A program made the translations under genes and the position numbers. The notes under the pieces are model-generated. The model worked only from the letters and a program-made list of their open reading frames with translations, ran no database searches and was not told the DNA's origin. Below are positions 25,585 to 33,657 of a DNA stretch of 52,063 nucleotides, piece by piece. This DNA comes from Bacillota bacterium (GTDB taxonomy: Bacteria > Bacillota > Clostridia > Clostridiales > Clostridiaceae), in NCBI GenBank assembly GCA_030706015.1, contig JAUZPI010000026.1, positions 1 to 52,063 of the forward strand, in the 5' to 3' direction. Numbering within the stretch: the first letter of the stretch is position 1; each line of letters starts with the position of its first letter.

Positions 25585-26784
25585 GTGAAAAAATTAGCTG
25601 GGAAACTAATATGTTTATGTATTTGTATGTTACTGAGTATTAGCACTATAAGTGGAGTTGTAAAGGCTGCTCCTGAAGGTGGTAATAATCCTAGCGGAGA
25701 AACGAAAGGAAATATCAATGTAGATGCAAGCTCAGCAATATTAATTGAACCAAATAGTGGAAAGGTTATTTTTGAAAAAAATTCTCATCAAAAATTTGCT
25801 CCTGCCTCTGTAACAAAAATAATGACTATGTTAATTTCAATGGAAAGAATTGATTCAGGTAAGATGAAATTATCAGATAAGGTTACTGCTAGCGAAAATG
25901 CAAAAAAGATGGGAGGCAGTTCAATGCTTCTTGATACTGGAGAGGTTAGAACTGTTGAAGAATTACTAAAGGGAATAGCAATAGCTTCCGGAAATGATGC
26001 AGCTGTAGCTATGGCTGAATATATAGGAGGAAGTGAAGAGGCATTTGTAAAACTTATGAATGATGAAGCACAGCGCATTGGAATGAAGGATACTCAATTT
26101 AAAAATTGTACTGGGTTAAGTGCTGAAGGTCATTTAACTACTGCTTACGATATATCATTAATGTCCAGAGAATTATTGAAACATCCTCAGATATTAAAAT
26201 ATACAGGTACTTATATGGAGACTATATCAGAAGGACGGAAATCTCCTATAGGGTTAGTAAATCATAATAAACTAGTTAGATTTTTTAAAGGATGTGATGG
26301 ATTAAAAACCGGATTTACCGATGAGGCAAAGTATTGTATTTCTGCGACAGCTACAAGAGATGGCATTAGAATGCTGGCGGTAATCATGGGAGCTCCTTCT
26401 TTTAAGGTAAGAAATAGAGATGCAAGTATGCTTTTAAATTATGGATTTTCCAAATATGAAAGCAAAAAGGTACTAACTAAGGATATGGATATAGAAAAAA
26501 TAAATATTGACAAGAAAGGTGAAAAGTACTATATAGTCAAAGCATCTGCAGATCTAAATGTAGTTATGGAGAAGGGAGAAGAGGGCAAAATAACTAAAAA
26601 ATGCTTCTTGGATGATAACGTAAAGGGATTCAAAAAAGGTGAAATAATAGGATTTTGTGAAGTATATTTAAATGGTAAGCCTTGCGGTAAAATTCAGGTA
26701 TATTGCGACAGGGATGTTAAGAAAATGGGATTGTGGGATAATTTTAAATCTAGCATATCAAAAGTATTTGACGGTGGTATATAA
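25585..26784 (+). CDS. dacF: D-alanyl-D-alanine carboxypeptidase DacF
   Basis: A penicillin-binding protein 5-type D,D-carboxypeptidase that trims peptidoglycan stem peptides. The 399-residue protein has a signal peptide (residues 1-28, ends VVKAAPEG), a Gly/Asn-rich linker, the catalytic SxxK in APASVTKIMTM (near residue 77), SGN in IASGNDAAVAMAEY, and KTG in GLKTGFTDEAKYC, then the PBP5-like C-terminal beta domain. It begins with GTG after AAAGGAT. In Bacillus dacF is a SigF forespore gene beside spoIIA; here it is next to scpAB. Confidence 0.93.
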   Translation: MKKLAGKLICLCICMLLSISTISGVVKAAPEGGNNPSGETKGNINVDASSAILIEPNSGKVIFEKNSHQKFAPASVTKIMTMLISMERIDSGKMKLSDKVTASENAKKMGGSSMLLDTGEVRTVEELLKGIAIASGNDAAVAMAEYIGGSEEAFVKLMNDEAQRIGMKDTQFKNCTGLSAEGHLTTAYDISLMSRELLKHPQILKYTGTYMETISEGRKSPIGLVNHNKLVRFFKGCDGLKTGFTDEAKYCISATATRDGIRMLAVIMGAPSFKVRNRDASMLLNYGFSKYESKKVLTKDMDIEKINIDKKGEKYYIVKASADLNVVMEKGEEGKITKKCFLDDNVKGFKKGEIIGFCEVYLNGKPCGKIQVYCDRDVKKMGLWDNFKSSISKVFDGGI

Positions 26785-26796
26785 AGGTTAGCCAAT

Positions 26797-26833
26797 AGCA
26801 TGCCTATGTGATAAAATATAGGTATGCTTTTTA
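26797..26833 (+). terminator. Terminator after dacF
   Basis: 11-bp stem with one G-T pair (26797-26807 with 26818-26828) followed by TTTTTATTTT. Confidence 0.85.
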
Positions 26834-26867
26834 TTTTGTCTTTTGTCTTTGTTTGATTACTTAATTA

Positions 26868-26934
26868 TTGTTTTTTGATTAGAAATGTTGGTATAATACA
26901 TTAATGTACATATACAATAAAGTATTATACCGAC
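26868..26934 (+). promoter_or_regulatory. scpA promoter inside a 13-bp inverted repeat
   Basis: TTGTTT (26868-26873), 18-nt spacer, TATAAT (26892-26897). The -10 lies in the left arm of an inverted repeat (26887-26899 with 26922-26934; 12 of 13 positions match), whose right arm overlaps the expected first transcribed bases. The right arm carries a TATAAT on the opposite strand. Confidence 0.55.
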
Positions 26935-26953
26935 ATTATTAAAGGAGATATGT

Positions 26954-27709
26954 ATGTCTTTAAATATAAAGATTGAAAATTTTGAAGGACCATTTGATTT
27001 GCTGCTTCACTTAATTAAAAAAAATGAGATGGACATATACGATATTAAAATTTATGAAATTACTAGTCAATATTTAGAGTATATAGATACTATGAAAGAA
27101 ATGGATTTAGAGGTAACCTCAGAATTCATAGTTATAGCTGCCACTTTATTGGAGATAAAGTCAAAAATACTACTTCCTAAATCTAAAGATAGTGAAAACG
27201 ATGATAATCTAGATCCAAGAAAAGAACTGGTAGATAAACTATTAGAATATAAAAGATATAAATTAGCAGCAGAACTTTTGAAAGAGAAAGAAATAGATGC
27301 TGGTGTGATTTTTACTAAAAAGCCTGAAATTATCGATGACTATTTAAGCGAAGAAATTGATAATTCAAGTTTGCTTAAAGGAATATCAATATTAGACCTA
27401 TATAATATTTATGAAAAATTAATTACAAGATTTAATAGTAAAATAAACACTTCAAATGTTATTTCTAGGGAAATACCTGTAGATTCATATAAAATAGAAG
27501 ATAAAATGGACTTTTTGCGCAGTGAGATTTTAAAAAATAATCATATGCGCTTTTCTGAGTTAATATTTAGCTGTGCAAATAAAATAGAACTTGTTGTAAC
27601 ATTTTTGGCACTTCTTGAATTGATTAAGTTAAGACAAATAAGTGTTACTCAGGAAGATAATTTTAATGAAATATACATAGAAGGGGTAAATGTTGATGAA
27701 GAAAATTGA
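26954..27709 (+). CDS. scpA: Segregation and condensation protein A
   Basis: ScpA is the kleisin subunit that closes the SMC ring in bacterial condensin. The 251-residue acidic protein has the family start IENFEGPFDLLLHLIKKNEMDIYDIKI, a middle helical part, and the C-terminal winged helix segment FSELIFSCANKIELVVTFLALLELIKL. A AAGGAG site precedes ATG 26954. It overlaps scpB by 14 nt, which implies translational coupling of the two condensin partners. Confidence 0.95.
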   Translation: MSLNIKIENFEGPFDLLLHLIKKNEMDIYDIKIYEITSQYLEYIDTMKEMDLEVTSEFIVIAATLLEIKSKILLPKSKDSENDDNLDPRKELVDKLLEYKRYKLAAELLKEKEIDAGVIFTKKPEIIDDYLSEEIDNSSLLKGISILDLYNIYEKLITRFNSKINTSNVISREIPVDSYKIEDKMDFLRSEILKNNHMRFSELIFSCANKIELVVTFLALLELIKLRQISVTQEDNFNEIYIEGVNVDEEN

Positions 27710-28346
27710 CATTAATCAATTAGAAATGGAAGAAGCCTCAACTAGGAATGCGTATTTTTCGGCAATTGAGTCGCTGCTTTTTGCCAGTGGTGAGCCAATG
27801 AAGCTTAAGCATATTGCTGCTATTATAAATTGTCATGCAGATTTTACTAAAGAGCTCATAGATGAGTTGGCAGCATCTTATGCAAAGGAAGAAAGAGGGA
27901 TAAAACTAATTAGTATAAATGATCAATATCAATTAGTTACAAAGTCTGAAAATAGTCATTATGTCCAAAGACTGCTCAAAACTAATACTAGGCAAGCCTT
28001 ATCACAGGCTGCATTAGAAACCCTATCTATTATAGCCTATAAGCAGCCTATTACAAGAATTGATATAGATGAAATACGTGGTGTTAAGAGTGATAGGGCA
28101 ATACTAACACTTCATCAGAGAAATTTAATAAAAGAATGTGGGAGACTTGAAGTTCCGGGCAGACCAATACTTTATTCAACAACTGATGAGTTCTTAAAAT
28201 ACTTTGATTTAAGAAATTTAGAGTCATTACCTAGTATGGATCAATTAACAAAGTTATTAAGTGACGTAGAAAATAACTCAGACGAAAATTCAATAGATAA
28301 AAGTGAAAATGATTTGCAAGTAGAAAAAGATGTGAAGAAGGATTAA
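27696..28346 (+). CDS. scpB: Segregation and condensation protein B
   Basis: ScpB dimers bind ScpA to complete condensin. The 216-residue protein has two winged-helix domains with SAIESLLFASGEPMKLKHIA, the conserved LSQAALETLSIIAYKQPITR and EIRGVKSDRAILTL motifs, and an acidic C-terminal tail. The AAGGGG site at 27681-27686 fits ATG 27696 better than ATG 27690 six nt earlier. The tail ends in the left arm of a terminator shared with the convergent gerW/ytfJ gene. Confidence 0.94.
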   Translation: MKKIDINQLEMEEASTRNAYFSAIESLLFASGEPMKLKHIAAIINCHADFTKELIDELAASYAKEERGIKLISINDQYQLVTKSENSHYVQRLLKTNTRQALSQAALETLSIIAYKQPITRIDIDEIRGVKSDRAILTLHQRNLIKECGRLEVPGRPILYSTTDEFLKYFDLRNLESLPSMDQLTKLLSDVENNSDENSIDKSENDLQVEKDVKKD

Positions 28347-28371
28347 TTTTTTATCTTTCTTCACATCTTTT
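28325..28371. terminator. Bidirectional terminator between scpB and ytfJ
   Basis: A perfect 15-bp stem (28325-28339 with 28357-28371) with A-run on the left and T-run on the right; it serves both convergent genes. The left arm includes the last scpB codons. Confidence 0.85.
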
Positions 28372-28372
28372 A

Positions 28373-28855
28373 TTAGCATGTTGGATTAGTAGTGTTAGTG
28401 TCGTAAGTAGTATTATTTATGTTGCAAGACTGTGCTGTTGTATCAGCAGTATTAGTTGTATTACCATCCTTGTTGCAATTAGCCTTTTTACAAATACCTT
28501 TAATCAAGTCAATTATTTGAGGAACTGAATCAACAAGTTTATCTACAGTATTTTCAGCATCTACAGGTAATAATCTGATGGTTTCTCCCTTAACTACTAG
28601 AAATGCAACTGGCTTAACACTAACACCAGCACCTGAACCTCCACCAAAAGGATATTTTGGATCAATTTCTGCATTTTTATTATCAGGAAACTCACTTCCT
28701 CCTGAAGCAAACCCAAAGGATACTTTTGAAATAGGAATAACTAAAGTACCATCTGAAGCTACAACTGGATCACCTACAATGGTATTTACATCAATCATGT
28801 CTTTAATATTTTCTAAAGTGCTTTTCATTAAATTCTCAATTGGATGATTTTCCAT
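28373..28855 (-). CDS. ytfJ: GerW/YtfJ family sporulation protein
   Basis: Family of small spore proteins needed for normal germination in Bacillus (GerW). The 160-residue product begins MENHPIENLMKSTLENIKDMIDVN-like (motifs ENLMKSTLENIKDMI, TIVGDPVVASDG, VIPISKVSFGFASGGSEF, GGGSGAGVSVKPVAFLVV), which matches YtfJ from its first residues, with a Cys/Asn/Thr-rich tail. The frame also contains an ATG at 28876, but family alignment favours ATG 28855. The GGGAGGTG site is separated from this ATG by a perfect 15-bp hairpin (see the separate entry). It is followed by a DUF2953 gene upstream on the same strand, as ytfI-ytfJ in Bacillus. Confidence 0.88.
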   Translation of the reverse strand: MENHPIENLMKSTLENIKDMIDVNTIVGDPVVASDGTLVIPISKVSFGFASGGSEFPDNKNAEIDPKYPFGGGSGAGVSVKPVAFLVVKGETIRLLPVDAENTVDKLVDSVPQIIDLIKGICKKANCNKDGNTTNTADTTAQSCNINNTTYDTNTTNPTC

Positions 28856-28861
28856 ATTATT

Positions 28862-28910
28862 ACTGATTTCTCTCATGTCATATATGAGAGAAATCAGTTT
28901 TACACCTCCC
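28862..28910 (-). promoter_or_regulatory. Ribosome binding site and hairpin spacer of ytfJ
   Basis: On the minus strand GGGAGGTG (28910-28903) is followed by TAAA and then a perfect 15-bp inverted repeat (28898-28884 with 28876-28862, 7-nt loop). After the hairpin come six bases and the ATG at 28855. Linear distance is 47 nt; if the hairpin folds, only 10 unpaired bases separate the site from the start codon. Confidence 0.6.
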
Positions 28911-28948
28911 TTAAATTTTATGTTTAAATATAAATTATAGATTATTGA

Positions 28949-29494
28949 TTAATTACGTTTAGTAAAAATACCTTTTATCACTAACCAAGCTATATATATA
29001 GCTTTTGCTACACTTATCCAAATTATACTTTTTATTTTCAGTTTTATAAATTTTTTATTGAACATAGGAACTATATTGCAATTAAAAGTAGAAGTATCGA
29101 ATATAGTATTGGTAACTTGATAAATTAATGGGGGAACCATATTCAAAATACCGTAAGAAATAGCAGTTAAAGCAGCATCATCAAGTCCATAATTGACCTG
29201 TATATCTAAGTTTAAACTTGGCTTAGCTTTATTCCTTTTTAATAAGCGCAGTATACGTCTAGCAGTAATAACATTTATTTTACCTCTGAACAAATCATAT
29301 CTTGTAGAAAGCTTAACCTTATAATTCACATTACCAGTTTTTTTTACCTTGAGTCGCGTTGGTTTGATATTAATCTTTTTATTGAAAATAAAAAAATACT
29401 CATCATCTTCTGCATATATAAAACCTAATTTAATTGGAAAAGGTATAAATGCTAAGATAAATAATATACTTATTATAATAACGAATATATACAT
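28949..29494 (-). CDS. ytfI: DUF2953 family membrane-associated protein (YtfI-like)
   Basis: A 181-residue protein of unknown function. It starts with a hydrophobic segment (YIFVIIISILFILAFIPFP) and contains the DUF2953 core: alternating hydrophobic strands, ARRILRLLKR, NYGLDDAALTAISYGILNMVPP (as overlapping motifs LDDAALTAISYG and ILNMVPPLIY), and a C-terminal hydrophobic segment. A GGAGG site 8 nt upstream fixes ATG 29494. The pairing with ytfJ is the same as in Bacillus, which supports a sporulation role by context only. Confidence 0.82.
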   Translation of the reverse strand: MYIFVIIISILFILAFIPFPIKLGFIYAEDDEYFFIFNKKINIKPTRLKVKKTGNVNYKVKLSTRYDLFRGKINVITARRILRLLKRNKAKPSLNLDIQVNYGLDDAALTAISYGILNMVPPLIYQVTNTIFDTSTFNCNIVPMFNKKFIKLKIKSIIWISVAKAIYIAWLVIKGIFTKRN

Positions 29495-29722
29495 GAAATA
29501 TACCTCCAACATTATATAGCACTAGATATTATAACCAAAATAAGAATAAATAAACTATAAATCCTATAAAACCAGGGCAAATTAACATAATAAATATTAT
29601 GTTAACTAAATTTTAATGTAAACTACCTTATATTTCATGTTTAATATAGCTCCATGAGATAAAAAATATAGTGTAAACCTAAAATTTATAATTAAAGTTT
29701 CTTACAGGAGCGTGTATATTGG

Positions 29723-30817
29723 ATGAAAAAGAAAATTAAAGTATTAGTATTTTTAATAATTATTATTATTTTTTTGCTAAATAATACTTCAGTTGTATTT
29801 GCAGAGGATATATATATAAATGCTAAATGTGCAATTGCACTAGATAGTAAAACAAGAACTGTTTTATATGAAAAAAATGCATATATGTTAGTTCCTATGG
29901 CCAGTACAACAAAAATTATGACATCATTGGTTGCTATTAAATATGGTAATCTTGATAAAGAAGTTGAGATCTCCAGGAGAGCAGCCGGAATGAGAGGTTC
30001 AACAGTTGGTTATAAAGTAGGAGAAAAAATTTCTATTAGAGAATTACTTTATGGACTAATGTTTAGATCTGGTAATGATGCAGCAATTGCTATTGCGGAG
30101 GGTATAAGTGGAAATGTGGATGAATTTTTAAAACTAATGAATGAGTATGCTGCTGAGATAGGAGCATTCAATACTCATTTTGAATCTCCACATGGTCTAG
30201 ATAGTGACAATCACTACTGCACTGCCTATGACTTAGCAATCATTACAGCAAAAGCAAAGGAAAACAGCCTATTTAACGAAATAGTTTCAAGAAAAGATAT
30301 TGATGGAAAGCAGCTAGGATTCACAAGAAGTTATCACAATATAAACAAATTACTTTATCAGCTTCCTAGTGCAAATGGAGTAAAAACTGGTTATACAGGT
30401 AAAGCAGGAAAATGTCTGGTTTCTTCGGTAAATATTCAAGGACACGATGTAATAATCGTAGTTTTAAATTGTACTCCAAGATGGAAAGAGACTACAAGGA
30501 TATATGACTACATAAACAAGACATATGAATATAAAAAAATATATGAGAAGAATCAAGTTGTTAAAGTAGATTCGTTAGTAAATAAAAAATTGAAGGTTGT
30601 ATGTCCAGAGGATGTAGTTGTTCCAATAAAAAAAACATGTGGTTATGATATTAAATTAAGAGTACCAAATAACCCAATAGAAAACATTGTAAAAGGTGAG
30701 CAATATGGTGCACTTGAGGTATGGAGTGAAGATAAAATGATATACTGCAACTCACTGGTTTCAGGTGATAACATAAATAAAAAGATACAAATTAAGAAGT
30801 GGTTTTTTAAAAAGTAA
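29723..30817 (+). CDS. D-alanyl-D-alanine carboxypeptidase (DacB/DacF type)
   Basis: A second low-molecular-weight penicillin-binding protein in the window. The 364-residue protein has a signal peptide (residues 1-27, ending VVFAED), catalytic SxxK in VPMASTTKIMTSL (about residue 60), SGN in MFRSGNDAAIAIAEG, and KTG in GVKTGYTGKAGKCLVS, followed by a shorter C-terminal domain than in the dacF product. It could be the cortex enzyme DacB, suggested by the neighbouring gerW/ytfJ and ytfI, but sequence alone does not separate it from vegetative paralogues. AGGAG precedes ATG 29723. Confidence 0.88.
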   Translation: MKKKIKVLVFLIIIIIFLLNNTSVVFAEDIYINAKCAIALDSKTRTVLYEKNAYMLVPMASTTKIMTSLVAIKYGNLDKEVEISRRAAGMRGSTVGYKVGEKISIRELLYGLMFRSGNDAAIAIAEGISGNVDEFLKLMNEYAAEIGAFNTHFESPHGLDSDNHYCTAYDLAIITAKAKENSLFNEIVSRKDIDGKQLGFTRSYHNINKLLYQLPSANGVKTGYTGKAGKCLVSSVNIQGHDVIIVVLNCTPRWKETTRIYDYINKTYEYKKIYEKNQVVKVDSLVNKKLKVVCPEDVVVPIKKTCGYDIKLRVPNNPIENIVKGEQYGALEVWSEDKMIYCNSLVSGDNINKKIQIKKWFFKK

Positions 30818-30893
30818 AGGATTACACCTAGAAGAATAAGGAAATTAGAGTTATAATAATAATATGTAATAATTATGTAAGGGGGAAGCTGAA

Positions 30894-31082
30894 ATGAAGT
30901 TAGAATTTGAACTAGACGAAGTTAAAATAGTTAGAAATTTAATAATCAGTAGGATTAATGAGTTGAGATATGATATGAATGAAGAGGATGAATCCAGTGA
31001 AGATGAAATAAGAAATGTTATAAGAGAATATAAACATATATTATGTAAGATTGATGATACTATTGATAAAAGAATAAAATAG
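30894..31082 (+). CDS. Small acidic protein of unknown function
   Basis: A 62-residue, highly charged, predicted helical protein (MKLEFELDEVKIVRNL, then ISRINELRYDMNEEDESSEDEI). It has an excellent AAGGGGG site 8 nt before the ATG and is followed by a perfect hairpin, so it is a convincing gene, but no family was recognised. It lies between the carboxypeptidase and the interrupted reductase gene. Confidence 0.7.
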   Translation: MKLEFELDEVKIVRNLIISRINELRYDMNEEDESSEDEIRNVIREYKHILCKIDDTIDKRIK

Positions 31083-31094
31083 ATTGTTTTCGTG

Positions 31095-31140
31095 AATGAT
31101 GGTATGAGTTGAATAACATGTTCATCTCATACCATCATTT
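31095..31140 (+). terminator. Hairpin after the 62-residue protein gene
   Basis: A perfect 14-bp stem (31095-31108 with 31126-31139), 17-nt loop. The T-run is short (TTTT then GG), so termination may be partial. Confidence 0.65.
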
Positions 31141-31255
31141 TGGTGTAAGGTACAGAATAAATGTAACATAAATACTTCTATTAAAATAATTTAATAGTAT
31201 AAGTTTTATAATATATTTTCTTTAAACTTATTAACTTTTAGGGGAGTGTTATTAG

Positions 31256-31303
31256 ATGGATTATGAAATACGCGATTGTATAGATGCAGGAAGTCAATAC
31301 TGT
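31256..31303 (+). pseudogene. 5' fragment (16 codons) of the interrupted Fe-S/FAD reductase gene
   Basis: ATG 31256, preceded by AGGGGAG, opens MDYEIRDCIDAGSQYC and then runs into foreign sequence, ending at TAG 31361 as a 35-codon chimera. The codon at 31301-31303 is TGT (Cys16). The same TGT occurs at 48977-48979, where the frame continues PCHLAETGDC and beyond with no start of its own. Joining the two at TGT restores a single 327-codon frame. The fragment includes two of nine cysteines of a Cys-rich N-terminal region. While the element is in place this fragment cannot make a working enzyme. Confidence 0.9.
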
Positions 31304-31319
31304 GGTATATATACTAAAG
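31284..31319. other. attL junction
   Basis: Host half ATGCAGGAAGTCAATAC, core TG (31301-31302), element half TGGTATATATACTAAAG. The element half mirrors the element half at the right junction: 13 of 17 positions are complementary-inverted, including six contiguous bases TGGTAT against ATACCA next to the core. Confidence 0.75.
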
Positions 31320-31332
31320 TACATCTTAACAG

Positions 31333-32940
31333 CTATTTGAATATTATTTCTATTTCTCCATAGGTACCATTCCAATAAATTTTATCTATTAAAGCATATA
31401 ACAATCGATGTCTCTCATTTGTTTCCAGCAATTCTATAACTGAGCCTATGTTTGATAAATGCTTAGATATATAATCCAAATTATTATTTTTACTAATTTT
31501 TGTATTTTCCAACTCATTTAGTTTTTTCTTTAGTGAACAGTTTTCAGTTTCTATAAGGTTTATATGTTTAGTTATATATTCGGATAGAGTGGGAGTTTTT
31601 GAAAGAATATCAATTAAATTTTGTATCTTTTCAGTATTAGCGTCAATTTTTTTAGTGATTTTTTTTTCGGTCTCTATTGATGAGCTGTCATAACCCGTAG
31701 GTAAATGCAAGCATTGAATGCTTTTAAGAATTGACTCTTTTTCTAAAGGTATTTCTTTTAACACATTTATCACTTCAAGTTCAACTTCATCTTTTCTTAC
31801 ATTGGAATTTTTACATTTAGTATTGTAGGATACATCTTTTAAGCTGCAGACAAAATATTGAATTCTAGAGCCTGTTTCGGAGCTTATATGGCCATGTTTT
31901 ATAACCATATTACTGCCGCAAAAACGACATTTTAAAATTCCTGAAAAAATTGAAGATGGTGAGGTACCCAGTCTAGGTCTTTTTTCTTTATTTTTATCTA
32001 GCATTTGTTGAACATCAATCCATCTTTCTGGATCAATAATTCCTGGGTGAGTTGATACAGCGGCTATCCATTCAGTTGAATCTCTTTTCTTAGTGGCCCC
32101 CTTTGATTTATTATAGGTTAGAATACCATGAAAATTATCTGCTGTACCAGAGGTCATAATTCCTTGCTTTTTTAAATAATCTAATACTTTTAAATTTGAT
32201 TTGACATACAGGGGATTTCTTAGAATTAACTGAATTCTTTTTTTTGTCCAAAGTGCTCCATTTTTTGTTTTTATATCATTTAATATTAAATATTTAGTAA
32301 CTTGACTAATTGAATTCTTACTGTAATATAGGTCAAAAATCAGCCTTACAATTTGCAATTCGGAATCAACCGGATCAAGTGTAAACATTTTTCTTTGCTT
32401 CATTTTGTCATCCACAAAAGTTACTGCCTTAGAACCATAACCAAAAGGAGTCTGCCCTCCAAGCCACCTGCCTGTTTTAGCTAGTTCCAACATATTATCT
32501 CTCACTCTTTCAGCTATAGTTTCTCTCTCTAATTGTGCAAAAACACTTGCTATATACATCATAGCGCGTCCCATGGGAGTAGTGGTATCGAATTGTTCCC
32601 TAATAGATACAAAATCAATTTCTAAATCCTGAAGATCAATTATAAGATTTGAAAAATCGCTAATATTACGACTTATTCTATCAAGTCTGTAGCAAATAAG
32701 TACATTAAATTTTTTAGCTTTAGCATCACTTATTAATTGTTGAAATTGCGGCCTATGTGTATTCTTTCCCGAGTAGCCTTCGTCTTCATATATATAGAAC
32801 TCTTTTATTCCTATTTTTGTACCGTATTCTTTGCACAATTGAATTTGATTATCGATGGACTCCCCGTGCTCAGTAAGCTTAGATTTACGTGAATAAATAG
32901 CTGCTTTTTTTATACCTTCATCACGTTTGGAATAAATCAT
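31333..32940 (-). CDS. Large serine recombinase (integrase/excisionase of the element)
   Basis: A 535-residue recombinase that most likely cuts and rejoins attP/attB. The N-terminal resolvase domain (residues about 12-155) has the catalytic Ser20 in AAIYSRKS, DEGYSGKNTHRPQFQQL, and CYRLDRISRN; the recombinase domain begins near residue 165 (GRWLGGQTPFGYG). A zinc ribbon follows (C338xxC341, with the second Cys pair near residues 366-377) and then a coiled coil (about 400-475), the layout of large serine integrases. An AAGGAG site is 7 nt before ATG 32940. The gene points toward attL and ends 30 bp from it; its 3' end overlaps the chimeric end of the interrupted gene on the other strand. Confidence 0.95.
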   Translation of the reverse strand: MIYSKRDEGIKKAAIYSRKSKLTEHGESIDNQIQLCKEYGTKIGIKEFYIYEDEGYSGKNTHRPQFQQLISDAKAKKFNVLICYRLDRISRNISDFSNLIIDLQDLEIDFVSIREQFDTTTPMGRAMMYIASVFAQLERETIAERVRDNMLELAKTGRWLGGQTPFGYGSKAVTFVDDKMKQRKMFTLDPVDSELQIVRLIFDLYYSKNSISQVTKYLILNDIKTKNGALWTKKRIQLILRNPLYVKSNLKVLDYLKKQGIMTSGTADNFHGILTYNKSKGATKKRDSTEWIAAVSTHPGIIDPERWIDVQQMLDKNKEKRPRLGTSPSSIFSGILKCRFCGSNMVIKHGHISSETGSRIQYFVCSLKDVSYNTKCKNSNVRKDEVELEVINVLKEIPLEKESILKSIQCLHLPTGYDSSSIETEKKITKKIDANTEKIQNLIDILSKTPTLSEYITKHINLIETENCSLKKKLNELENTKISKNNNLDYISKHLSNIGSVIELLETNERHRLLYALIDKIYWNGTYGEIEIIFK

Positions 32941-33059
32941 AAGAACACTCCTTAAATGTGATACTATATACTGTCATTATATGAAAAAGAAAAAATGTGG
33001 AACACATAATCAGTTAAGAGCATAAATTAAAATTAAATAAATAGACTTGGATGGTATAA

Positions 33060-33188
33060 ATGAGGAAAAAAATAAAAAATATTAAGATAATATATTCAGA
33101 GGATAAAGAAAGCTTTAATAAAATATGCATTGAAGCTGTGGTAAAATCAATATCAAGAGAAATATACGCTAGGGATAGAAAATTCTAA
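33060..33188 (+). CDS. Short 42-residue basic protein next to the recombinase
   Basis: ATG 33060 to TAA 33186-33188 encodes MRKKIKNIKIIYSEDKESF followed by NKICIEAVVKSISREIYARDRKF (given in two parts). It is basic and has a beta-then-helix look. A weak GGATGG site lies 6 nt upstream. It is divergent from the recombinase gene. Small basic proteins beside serine integrases often control the direction of recombination, so it is a candidate directionality factor, but I recognise no family. It is short enough that it could be chance. Confidence 0.42.
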   Translation: MRKKIKNIKIIYSEDKESFNKICIEAVVKSISREIYARDRKF

Positions 33189-33229
33189 ATTTCACAAAGG
33201 TGTTATTAGGTGAATTTACTAAATTTATA

Positions 33230-33258
33230 TTGAAATATTATTTTTTTCAGTATATAAT
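33230..33258 (+). promoter_or_regulatory. SigA-type promoter of the cobalamin operon
   Basis: TTGAAA (33230-33235), 17-nt spacer, TATAAT (33253-33258), about 25 nt upstream of the riboswitch aptamer. It lies inside the element, so the cargo is independently expressed. Confidence 0.85.
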
Positions 33259-33280
33259 CTAAAATAATTTAATAAATATG

Positions 33281-33427
33281 GTTTAGGTACTTTATAAGTT
33301 TAATAGGGAAAGCGGTGTAAACCCGCTGCAGCCCCCGCTACTGTAACGCAGACAAATTTCAGCCACTGGAGTATTTCTGGGAAGGTGAAAGTGAGAATGA
33401 CGCGTTAGCCAGGAGACCTGCCTAAAA
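33281..33427 (+). ncRNA. Cobalamin (AdoCbl) riboswitch aptamer
   Basis: All core blocks are visible: AATAGGGAAAGCGGTG, the GCAGCCCCCGCTACTGTAA B12-box-like region, GCCACTGGAG, CTGGGAAGG, and AGCCAGGAGACCTGCC at the 3' end. P1 is closed by TTTAGG (33282-33287) with CCTAAA (33421-33426). Binding of adenosylcobalamin should switch off the downstream operon through the terminator at 33539. Confidence 0.95.
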
Positions 33428-33538
33428 CTAGAGCTAATCCTTCGGAGGGAAGGGAAGTGGCATAAGCATCCTAGTAGTAAGTAAACTCTTATCATTATGA
33501 TAAGGTATTATTTGTGTGCTTGTTATGGGATATTTATA

Positions 33539-33565
33539 CCTCTACCTATGTAGAGGTTTTATTTT
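33539..33565 (+). terminator. Riboswitch-controlled terminator (expression platform)
   Basis: 7-bp stem CCTCTAC / GTAGAGG (33539-33545 with 33550-33556), 4-nt loop, then TTTTATTTT. An upstream AGGTAT (33503-33508) can pair with ATACCT (33536-33541), which would block this stem and act as antiterminator. Confidence 0.8.
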
Positions 33566-33657
33566 GCCTAAAATTATTTAGTTCTTCAAATAACTCCATA
33601 AGGGGCTAAGCTTTTTCAAAATACAGATAATATAATAAAATATGAGGTGAAATGGTT

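Noticed and set aside
33292..33495. A 67-codon minus-strand frame across the riboswitch
   Set aside because: It lies on the reverse strand of the conserved cobalamin aptamer, whose RNA sequence explains the lack of stop codons.
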